A DNA stretch of 5,132 bases, taken from NCBI GenBank assembly GCA_029934265.1, contig JAOZMN010000237.1, positions 1-5,132 of the forward strand. The letters run 5' to 3'. Source of the stretch: Bacteroidales bacterium (GTDB lineage Bacteria > Bacteroidota > Bacteroidia > Bacteroidales > JAADGE01). A program made the translations under genes and the position numbers. Position 1 is the stretch's first letter; each line of letters opens with the position of its first letter. The notes below the pieces were generated by a model that made no database searches, was not told the DNA's origin, and saw nothing but the letters and a program-made list of their open reading frames with translations. Below, piece after piece: positions 1 through 5,132 of the stretch.

Positions 1-3
1 TAA

Positions 4-978
4 ATTATTGTTCAAATTATTGAAAAAACAATTAAAAACAACTTGGACTCCAATGGTTTTTTATTTGACGGCTTTCCTCGTACTTTCATACAGGCATATA
101 TTTTAGACGGTTTAATGATTAAGATGCAGACAAAATTGAACTGCTTGATTAATATTGAACTTACAGAGAAGGAAGCAATAAAAAGGCTATTATTAAGAGG
201 TGTAAATTCAGGACGGAGTGATGATAGTGAGATAATTATAAATACAAGACTTGCTGAGTACGTACAAAAAACTTTACCTGTTATTGATTATTACAAAGAA
301 AAAAATATTTATCATTCCATAAACGGAATGCAGAGTATTAGAGCGGTAAAAAATGACATCTCAAAAATACTGAATGCAGAACAAGAAAAGAGTTTATTTA
401 ACATTATAATTTTTGGTTATCCCGGTTCCGGACGCAGCACAATCGGACGAAAAATTGCCGAAAAATATGACTTGAAATTTATAAGTACAGAATGTATGCT
501 CAACGAAGAGATACAAAATAAAACTTTAATAGGTAAAAAAATTAAAAATACATACGAGAAAAGACAACTTGTCCCTGATGAAATTATTATAAAATTAATT
601 GAAAATAAAATTAAAAATTCCGGAAAAACAAAAGGTTTTATTTTTAAAGGCTACCCTCGTACTTTTGTTCAATCGTATATATTAGACGGAGTTCTAAAAA
701 AATACGGAACATTTTTATCGCAAGTAATAGAACTTAAAGTTCCGACACTGGAAATTATAAAACGCTTAGATAAAAGAAGGCAAACTAAAAATTGCAAATC
801 CTACGACACAAATACAGAAAAAATTGTGGCAAGAATAGAAGAGCATGAAGAAAAAACTTGTCCGGTAATAAACAAATACAAAAATATACGTAGTGTAATA
901 ACAATAAACGGGAATTCAAATGTAGAAACCGTATTTGAAAATGTATGCACTGAAATAGATAAAATGTTACATATTTGA
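4..978 (+). CDS. Tandem adenylate kinase-like protein, 5'-truncated (second unit degenerate)
   Basis: Adenylate kinases interconvert ATP + AMP and 2 ADP in the cytosol. Numbering here starts from a TTG at 43, but homology clearly continues upstream to base 4, so that TTG is not a convincing start. Unit 1 (to about residue 110) lacks its P-loop because of the window edge. It keeps DGFPRT (9-14), GRSDD (57-61) and a terminal HSING strand, with the short lid seen in AK1-like and Bacteroidota enzymes. A short linker (about 111-118) leads to unit 2 (119-311). Unit 2 has a P-loop GYPGSGRST (125-133) with Arg in place of the usual Lys, FKGYPRT (201-207) with Lys for the Asp, and CKSYD (251-255) in place of GRSDD. 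It also has STECMLN where STGDMLR is usual, so it is probably catalytically weak or inactive. Both units share the unusual stretch TF-x-Q-x-YILDG, which argues for internal duplication. An in-frame TAA lies at 1-3. The family assignment is firm; activity and the true start are unknown. Confidence 0.85.
   Translation: MIVQIIEKTIKNNLDSNGFLFDGFPRTFIQAYILDGLMIKMQTKLNCLINIELTEKEAIKRLLLRGVNSGRSDDSEIIINTRLAEYVQKTLPVIDYYKEKNIYHSINGMQSIRAVKNDISKILNAEQEKSLFNIIIFGYPGSGRSTIGRKIAEKYDLKFISTECMLNEEIQNKTLIGKKIKNTYEKRQLVPDEIIIKLIENKIKNSGKTKGFIFKGYPRTFVQSYILDGVLKKYGTFLSQVIELKVPTLEIIKRLDKRRQTKNCKSYDTNTEKIVARIEEHEEKTCPVINKYKNIRSVITINGNSNVETVFENVCTEIDKMLHI
70..110 (+). repeat. Direct repeat copy 1 (adenylate kinase unit 1)
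   Basis: This 41-base stretch encodes GFPRTFIQAYILDG and is matched at 649-689 with 32 of 41 bases identical, counted by eye. The offset is 579 bases, or 193 codons, close to the length of one short-lid adenylate kinase domain. It is the best-preserved nucleotide trace of the internal duplication in this gene. Confidence 0.7.
649..689 (+). repeat. Direct repeat copy 2 (adenylate kinase unit 2)
   Basis: This is the second copy of the 41-base stretch at 70-110, encoding GYPRTFVQSYILDG. Elsewhere the two units have diverged well beyond this level, so the match reflects both common origin and selection on the AMP-binding loop. Confidence 0.7.
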
Positions 979-998
979 CATTTTATCATATAGGAATT

Positions 999-1036
999 AA
1001 AAAACTGCAATTTTTTTTAATCTTGCAGTTTTTTTT
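999..1036. terminator. Bidirectional intrinsic terminator between convergent genes
   Basis: Bases 999-1010 (AAAAAACTGCAA) and 1023-1034 (TTGCAGTTTTTT) form a perfect 12-bp inverted repeat around a 12-base loop. On the + strand the right arm runs into a T-tract that reaches 1036, suited to end the adenylate kinase transcript whose stop is at 976-978. On the - strand the complement of the A-rich left arm supplies the T-tract, suited to end the siaC transcript, whose stop codon (1035-1037) directly abuts the hairpin. The GC core is only CTGC/GCAG, so stem strength is modest, but the symmetry and position between two gene ends make the call good. Confidence 0.75.
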
Positions 1037-1427
1037 ATATATCAAGGTCATCATTTTCGTATTCCACAAACTCGAAATTGACTTTTACCAAGTGTGAAAA
1101 TCGTGTACCGAGTCCGAGCATATCCTCATCAATAACATCATAATGCCAGCGAACGGTAACATCACTTGTTTCCGAAATTCCGTTTATCAGCATAATTACC
1201 TCAAAAATTTGCTTTGACGATGCTGTATTCAAATATTCAATATCAAAATCGAAAATAGTAGTTTCATTAGCTTCTGATTGATATGCTTTAAGCCAACTTA
1301 AAATTGGTCTGTAAAATTCGATTGCATTTTCAGGTAAAGAAGATTTTGAAAATTTGAAAATACTTTCTTCCGGATTAAAATATACTTCCGGAGTATCTTC
1401 TGTTGCTTGAATAATTAATGGTTCCAT
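1035..1427 (-). CDS. siaC: SiaC-family regulatory phosphoprotein (DUF1987)
   Basis: A 130-residue cytosolic protein that matches the SiaC/DUF1987 family over its full length. In Pseudomonas aeruginosa, SiaC is phosphorylated on Thr68 by the kinase SiaB and dephosphorylated by SiaA; unphosphorylated SiaC binds and activates the diguanylate cyclase SiaD. Family marks seen here are the N-terminal IQATEDTPEV (6-15), LPENA-x-x-FY (31-39), YLNTASSK (65-72) and the acidic WHYDVIDEDML stretch (94-104). Thr in the NTxSSK motif is residue 68, the same number as the phosphorylated Thr in Pseudomonas. The start ATG (1425-1427) has an A-rich leader with no Shine-Dalgarno motif. It lies 92 bases after the siaB-like gene on the same strand, fitting a kinase-substrate pair. 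No SiaD- or SiaA-like gene is in the window, so the output here is unknown. The tail (122-130) is acidic. Confidence 0.9.
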   Translation of the reverse strand: MEPLIIQATEDTPEVYFNPEESIFKFSKSSLPENAIEFYRPILSWLKAYQSEANETTIFDFDIEYLNTASSKQIFEVIMLINGISETSDVTVRWHYDVIDEDMLGLGTRFSHLVKVNFEFVEYENDDLDI

Positions 1428-1519
1428 ATGAATTTTGTTAAGTAATCTATCAAAAAATTAGATGTCCTGTAAGTTATGATAAATGTTTTTTCGGTTGTTG
1501 AATTTTATTTTGTAACTTT

Positions 1520-2647
1520 TTAATCATCAGTATAAATTGATGTTTGTAAAGCAAAAAAAGTTACTTCATCATCAATTTTTTTAAAGTTATAATTTAGTTG
1601 TTTTTCGCTTTTAATTCTTATGTCGATAAACCCCAAACCTGTTTTTTGAGCATCGGGAGTTGCAAAATCCATCAACACATCATTATATGATTTATGAAGC
1701 TCTTTTAAACTTTTATTGTTCGTTTCTTTCAGTTTGTTTTTAAGATATTCGACATGAGAGTTCTGCATATAATTCCCGGAAGTCAATATTAGTTGATCTT
1801 CTTTTTTGCTGAGGAAAAATATACCTCTGTTTTTTCGGTCTCCTTCAATGTCATTGGTATGCTTACTTATATTTTGAAGCATTTCGACCATGATATTATA
1901 TACTTTTTTCGATGACTTGGTAGTCGTCATGTGTCCTTTTATAATCGAAAGAAAACTTAAAATATTATCTCGAGTAAATTTACCGTTAAAATTTATTACA
2001 ATATTTTCGTTGTTCAAACGCCCTTCAACTTCTTTTATGTCATTAACTGATTTTTCATCGTTAATACTTGGAATCGAACTGTCATTACTTGCATTGTTAG
2101 GGATTTCGGTTCTGAAATAAAAAAAAGATTTATCCTTATCGACCGGTTCAAAATTATATAGTAATCTGTTCCCTGATTTTCTTGCCATTTCTACAAGTCC
2201 AAGTCCGGCACCGCCTTTTTCCGAAAGCTCGCTGTTCAATAAAATATCTTTGTATACTTTTTTTAGTTGAGTTTTGTCAAGCAAGTTAATCTGCTCTAAC
2301 TTAGGGCGTAATATAAGTTCGTTATCTTTATTTATGACATTTCCGGTAGTTACATAATATTTATCTTTATTTTTCTGAATAGCAAACATACCCTCTTCTT
2401 CATAGCTGTCCGTATCATTGTCTTGGTGTTTTGTTACATTTTGCAGACCCTCTATCATTATAAAATAGATTCTATTTCTCATGGCAGTACGATCCACAGA
2501 TTTTTTTACATTACTTTCTGCAAGAGCTAATATTTTTTTGGACATTTTTTGAGAAAAACCTCCTTTATAAATATACTCAAAATCAGTATCTTTTATCCGA
2601 GAAAATAGTTGATATGCTAATTCTAACAGTTTGTTTCCGGGTATCAT
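1520..2647 (-). CDS. siaB: Tandem SiaB-type protein kinase (two fused DUF6272/GHKL-like domains)
   Basis: This 375-residue protein contains two copies of the SiaB-like kinase domain, which is related to GHKL/HATPase folds; single-domain SiaB proteins are about half this length. Domain 1 spans roughly 1-183, with YKGGFS (27-32), an N-box E66-x-x-x-N70-x-x-x-H74, a TTGNVI strand (100-105) and a glycine box GGAGLGLVEMARKSG (145-159). A charged, low-complexity linker covers about 184-210. Domain 2 spans about 211-375, with NFNGKFT (219-225), N-box E255/N259/H263, LTSGN (288-292) and glycine box TGLGFIDIRIKS (336-347). In domain 2 the ARKS of domain 1 is replaced by RIKS and the leading GGA is lost, but the core ATP-site residues remain. 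The expected role is phosphorylation of the SiaC-like protein encoded just downstream. Which domain is active cannot be told from the sequence. There is no signal peptide or membrane segment. Start ATG is at 2645-2647, with an A-rich leader. Confidence 0.85.
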   Translation of the reverse strand: MIPGNKLLELAYQLFSRIKDTDFEYIYKGGFSQKMSKKILALAESNVKKSVDRTAMRNRIYFIMIEGLQNVTKHQDNDTDSYEEEGMFAIQKNKDKYYVTTGNVINKDNELILRPKLEQINLLDKTQLKKVYKDILLNSELSEKGGAGLGLVEMARKSGNRLLYNFEPVDKDKSFFYFRTEIPNNASNDSSIPSINDEKSVNDIKEVEGRLNNENIVINFNGKFTRDNILSFLSIIKGHMTTTKSSKKVYNIMVEMLQNISKHTNDIEGDRKNRGIFFLSKKEDQLILTSGNYMQNSHVEYLKNKLKETNNKSLKELHKSYNDVLMDFATPDAQKTGLGFIDIRIKSEKQLNYNFKKIDDEVTFFALQTSIYTDD

Positions 2648-2697
2648 AAATTTATTTGTTTTCTACTTATACTGACAAAATCATGCCAAATATTCCA

Positions 2698-2731
2698 CAA
2701 AGTTAATTTTTTTTTATTTTTTTTCGACAAA
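2698..2731 (-). promoter_or_regulatory. Candidate Bacteroidota promoter for siaB-siaC
   Basis: Read on the - strand, TAACTTTG (2705-2698) fits the Bacteroidota -7 consensus TAnnTTTG, and TTTG (2731-2728) lies 22 bases upstream, near the expected -33 element though slightly farther than the usual 19-21. Transcription would begin around 2690-2694, leaving a leader of about 45 bases before the siaB ATG. Such motifs arise by chance in AT-rich DNA, so this is only a candidate. If real, it makes siaB-siaC a unit separate from the acyl-CoA synthetase gene. Confidence 0.4.
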
Positions 2732-2743
2732 TTATCTTTTTTT

Positions 2744-4507
2744 TTAAGATAAAAATATTTTTTCTATTTTTTCCTTGTAATTATTATTAATTATTTTCCG
2801 TTTAAGTTTCAGGGTTGGTGATAACTCTCCTGTTTCTATCAACCAACTCTCCACAACTATTTTAAAACGTTTTATTTTTGAAGTTTTATCGAGTTTAGTG
2901 TTAAATTTCTCCGTAATTTTACTATATTTGGCTATAACTTTTTCATTATTGATAAGTTCGGTGTTGTTCGTATATTTTATATTTTTATAATCAGCCCATT
3001 TTTTTAGAAAATCAAAATTCGGACTGTACAGTGCCGCACAAAATTTTTGTCCTTCGCCGACTACCATTATTTGTTCTATAAACGCTGATTCTTTAAATAC
3101 ATTTTCTGTAATTTGAGGTGAAATATATTTTCCGGTCGATAATTTAAAAAGTGATTTTTTTCGGCCTGTAATTTTCAGGATATTATCGTTAACTATTTCG
3201 CCGGTATCTCCTGTATGAAACCAACCGTCTTTGTCGATTACTTCTTTGGTTTTTTCCGGATTTTTATAATATCCGAGCATCAAATTCGGTCCTTTGAATA
3301 ATATTTCGTCATCTTCTGCAATTTTCACTTCCGATGTCTCGAGAAGCTGTCCGACCGTACCGATTTGAATTTTACCCGGATTGTTTACCGCTATTACCGG
3401 CGAAGTCTCTGTTAATCCGTAACCTTCATTTACAGGAATCCGTGCGGCATTAAAAATTCTTGCCAAGCGAGGTTGCAGAGCAGCTCCTCCGGATACTGCC
3501 ATAATAAGCTCATTGCCAAAAGCCTCTCGCCATTTCTTGAATATTAATTTATTTGCAATCGCAAGTTTTGTGTTATATATAAAGCCTTGATTTTTACACG
3601 GCTCGTATTGCTGACCAAGTTTTAAAGCCCAAAAGAACAAAGCTTTTTTTATTCCTGTAAGAGAAAGACCTTTTGAATAAATTTTGTCGTAAACTTTTTC
3701 TAATACTCTCGGTACTGCTGCAAAAATATGTGGTTTTACTTCTCTCATGTTTTCGCCGATTGTATCGGTACTTTCGGCATAGTATATGCTTATACTCAAT
3801 GAGATATAATAATAAATAAGCATTCTTTCAAAAACATGATTCAAAGGCAGGAAACTTAATGCTTTTTCTATTCCGTCCGGTATTATGTCGTGGCACGCAA
3901 GTACATTGCTGACAAAATTTTTATGCGAAAGCATTACGCCTTTGGATAAGCCGGTAGTACCGGAAGTGAAAATTATTGAGCATAAATCATTTTCATTGAT
4001 ATTTGCTTTTATATTTTTTAATTTTTCTTTATATTTTTCTTCATTTTGTTTTCCGAGTTCGATAATTTCATCAAAATTTAAAATATTCGGGATTTTATCG
4101 AAAGAATATATATATTCAATTTCCGGCAAATTTTCTATTATCGGTTTTATAATTTCATAGCGTTCTTTGTTTGAAATTATTATCATTTTTGCTTCCGAGA
4201 AACTTAAAATATGTCTGTATTCTTCTTCGCCGACTGTCGGATATATAGGAATATGAACGATTCCGACTTGCATCATTCCTATATCGGCAAAGTTCCATTC
4301 CGGGCGATTATTGGATACGGTTGCTATTTTATCGCCGGTTTTAAAGCCGAGTTCGAGAAGTCCGTAACTGAAATAATTTGATTTTTTTACAAATTCATCG
4401 GAATTAAAACTTTCCCATTTTCCGTTTCTTTTTACGGACAAGGCTTTTTTAAGGGGTTTGTTTTTGTGAGCGTATGAAACAAAATCAAATATTCTTTTTA
4501 TCTCCAT
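2744..4507 (-). CDS. Long-chain fatty acid--CoA ligase (AMP-forming)
   Basis: A complete 587-residue member of the ANL adenylating superfamily. It activates a long-chain fatty acid with ATP to acyl-AMP and transfers the acyl group to CoA, feeding lipid synthesis or breakdown at the inner face of the membrane. Motifs in order are the phosphate loop TSGTTGLSKG (181-190), the NHVFER motif (223-228), YGLTET (363-368), GWFHTGD (428-434), TGRKK (447-451), and FKLSTGKYISP (454-464), which is typical of the long-chain (ACSL/FadD15-like) branch. The C-terminal TLKLKRK (565-571) holds the likely catalytic lysine, probably K567. Length is usual for Bacteroidota enzymes of this type and all core motifs are intact. 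Start ATG (4505-4507) gives the normal N-terminus. The gene lies 96 bases before siaB and 108 bases after the rel stop. The exact chain-length preference cannot be read from sequence. Confidence 0.93.
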   Translation of the reverse strand: MEIKRIFDFVSYAHKNKPLKKALSVKRNGKWESFNSDEFVKKSNYFSYGLLELGFKTGDKIATVSNNRPEWNFADIGMMQVGIVHIPIYPTVGEEEYRHILSFSEAKMIIISNKERYEIIKPIIENLPEIEYIYSFDKIPNILNFDEIIELGKQNEEKYKEKLKNIKANINENDLCSIIFTSGTTGLSKGVMLSHKNFVSNVLACHDIIPDGIEKALSFLPLNHVFERMLIYYYISLSISIYYAESTDTIGENMREVKPHIFAAVPRVLEKVYDKIYSKGLSLTGIKKALFFWALKLGQQYEPCKNQGFIYNTKLAIANKLIFKKWREAFGNELIMAVSGGAALQPRLARIFNAARIPVNEGYGLTETSPVIAVNNPGKIQIGTVGQLLETSEVKIAEDDEILFKGPNLMLGYYKNPEKTKEVIDKDGWFHTGDTGEIVNDNILKITGRKKSLFKLSTGKYISPQITENVFKESAFIEQIMVVGEGQKFCAALYSPNFDFLKKWADYKNIKYTNNTELINNEKVIAKYSKITEKFNTKLDKTSKIKRFKIVVESWLIETGELSPTLKLKRKIINNNYKEKIEKIFLS

Positions 4508-4615
4508 ATAATATTTCTTTTTTTCAAAAATATAAAAAAAATTAAGGCTGTGAAAAAAAACTTATAAAAAAGTATGAAATATCGAAAGGATTTGATTTTT
4601 CATGAACACTTATAG
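4508..4615. other. Intergenic gap between rel and acyl-CoA ligase genes
   Basis: This is 108 bases of very AT-rich DNA between two - strand genes. It holds only a weak possible terminator (4-bp ACTT/AAGT stem at about 4561-4574 followed on the - strand by eight Ts) and an isolated TATTTTTG (4532-4525, - strand) resembling a -7 element with no matching -33. Translation of the three - strand frames past the rel stop shows nothing resembling the missing RSH C-terminus. Read-through from rel into the ligase gene is possible. Confidence 0.4.
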
Positions 4616-5132
4616 TTATTTTGTCTCTTTTTGCAATTTTAAATTTTCTTTTTTTCTGAAAAAATCTTTCAGATTTCTCAGAGCTTTTTGAGTTATAACA
4701 AAATTCAGCCATTCGGGTTTTGGAAATTGAGAGTTTGATGTTATTATTTGTACCTTATCCCCACTATTCAGTACGGTATCGAGACCTACGGTTTTGCCGT
4801 TTATTTTGGCGGCAATACTTTTAAAGGCAAGTTTTGTGTGAACTTTGAATGCAAAATCCAAAACAGTAGCGTTTTTAGATAATGTAATCACATGAGAGTG
4901 GGGAGTAAATACAAATATTTCGGTTGTAAATATATTTAATTTAAGATTATCAAGAAATTCAACAGGATTCTCATTTTGTTTGGATATTAATTTAAGTGTT
5001 TTGCTTATTCTTTGAGTCAATTCTTCTTTTTTATCGTTTAAACCTTTGTATTTCCAGTGTGCTGCCATTCCGTATTCAGCGGCTTCATTCATTCTTTCGG
5101 AACGTATTTGTACTTCAACCCACTTGCCTTCA
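4616..5132 (-). CDS. RelA/SpoT homologue, 3' end only; C-terminus ends just after TGS domain
   Basis: RSH proteins make or degrade (p)ppGpp in the stringent response. The frame is open to the window edge: the first codons (from 5131) read EGKWVEVQIRSER and run straight into MNEAAEYGMAAHWKYKG, the conserved end of the synthetase domain. The ATG at 5090-5092 is therefore internal. Numbered from that Met, a linker (about 18-52) is followed by a TGS domain (about 56-119: VFTPHSHVITL, ATVLDFAFKVHT, AKINGKTV, GDKVQIITS). The start of the helical region follows (PKPEWLNFVITQKALRN, 124-140), then a Lys-rich end at 158. A usual long RSH continues for about 250-300 more residues (helical, zinc-finger/conserved-cysteine and ACT domains). 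None of that is present, and the next gene starts 108 bases on. The protein is thus a short RSH or a truncated paralogue. The hydrolase and synthetase active sites lie outside the window. Confidence 0.88.
   Translation of the reverse strand, partial: EGKWVEVQIRSERMNEAAEYGMAAHWKYKGLNDKKEELTQRISKTLKLISKQNENPVEFLDNLKLNIFTTEIFVFTPHSHVITLSKNATVLDFAFKVHTKLAFKSIAAKINGKTVGLDTVLNSGDKVQIITSNSQFPKPEWLNFVITQKALRNLKDFFRKKENLKLQKETK

Noticed and set aside
43..45. TTG as the true start of the adenylate kinase-like gene
   Set aside because: The 13 codons upstream (4-42) align without gaps to the second unit, and no ribosome-binding or promoter signal is seen. A start here would leave unit 1 without its P-loop half.
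801..1010. Open frame of 69 codons on the - strand inside the adenylate kinase gene
   Set aside because: It is antisense to well-supported coding sequence, has no family features, and its start overlaps the terminator hairpin.
1445..1463. Hairpin ATCTA / TAGAT between siaB and siaC
   Set aside because: Only 5 bp with one G:C pair and no T-tract; too weak to call a terminator or regulatory element.
1890..2120. Open frame of 76 codons on the + strand inside the siaB gene
   Set aside because: It is a shadow of the SiaB domain-2 coding sequence on the other strand; its hydrophobic look comes from complementing Lys/Asn-rich codons.
2732..2752. Inverted repeat TTATCTT / AAGATAA at the end of the ligase gene as a terminator
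   Set aside because: The 7-bp stem has a single G:C pair, the loop is all T, and on the - strand no T-tract follows it. It probably arises from base composition.
3885..4160. Open frame of 91 codons on the + strand inside the acyl-CoA ligase gene
   Set aside because: It lies opposite the phosphate-loop region of an intact, conserved enzyme; Phe/Ser/Ile-rich composition is the antisense of AT-rich codons.
4525..4532. TATTTTTG on the - strand as promoter for the acyl-CoA ligase gene
   Set aside because: It fits the -7 consensus, but there is no TTTG/TTG at the expected distance upstream and it sits in a homopolymer-rich stretch where such matches are expected by chance.
5090..5092. ATG as the start of a small TGS-only protein
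   Set aside because: The 13 codons upstream to the window edge encode the conserved WVEVQIRSER stretch of RelA/SpoT proteins, so this Met is internal.

Overview
The window is very AT-rich and carries five protein-coding genes, no RNA genes and no mobile element. It looks like a Bacteroidota genome, probably an uncultured Bacteroidales- or Flavobacteriia-like lineage. The reasons are low GC, A-rich leaders without a Shine-Dalgarno motif, a TAnnTTTG-type promoter element before one gene, a short-lid adenylate kinase with the H-x-I-N-G strand typical of this phylum, and a SiaB/SiaC pair of the type annotated in these bacteria. The phylum call is inference; no 16S or other marker gene is present.

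Left part (+ strand, 4-978): the 3' part of a gene for a tandem adenylate kinase-like protein. The first kinase unit is cut by the window edge but keeps its active-site signatures. The second unit is complete but has lost several catalytic residues. An in-frame TAA occupies bases 1-3, exactly where the second unit has a Glu codon. The gene is either interrupted there, affected by a sequence error, or starts anew downstream. A strong 12-bp hairpin with T-tracts on both sides (999-1036) separates it from the convergent genes and probably terminates transcription in both directions.

Right part (- strand, read from 5132 down to 1035): the 3' end of a RelA/SpoT-homologue (ppGpp) gene that stops just after the TGS domain; a long-chain acyl-CoA synthetase (AMP-binding) gene; a gene for a 375-residue protein made of two fused SiaB-type kinase domains; and a gene for a SiaC-family phosphoprotein whose Thr68 falls at the same position as the phosphorylated Thr of Pseudomonas SiaC. 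The four genes point the same way with gaps of 92-108 bases, so they may be a loose operon or several short units. A plausible Bacteroidota promoter sits just before the siaB-like gene, which suggests siaB-siaC is its own unit.

The most interesting system is the SiaB-SiaB fusion next to SiaC. It looks like a phospho-switch whose kinase has doubled, with no SiaA phosphatase or SiaD diguanylate cyclase in view. The truncated Rel and the decayed second adenylate kinase unit are the other points worth a second look.
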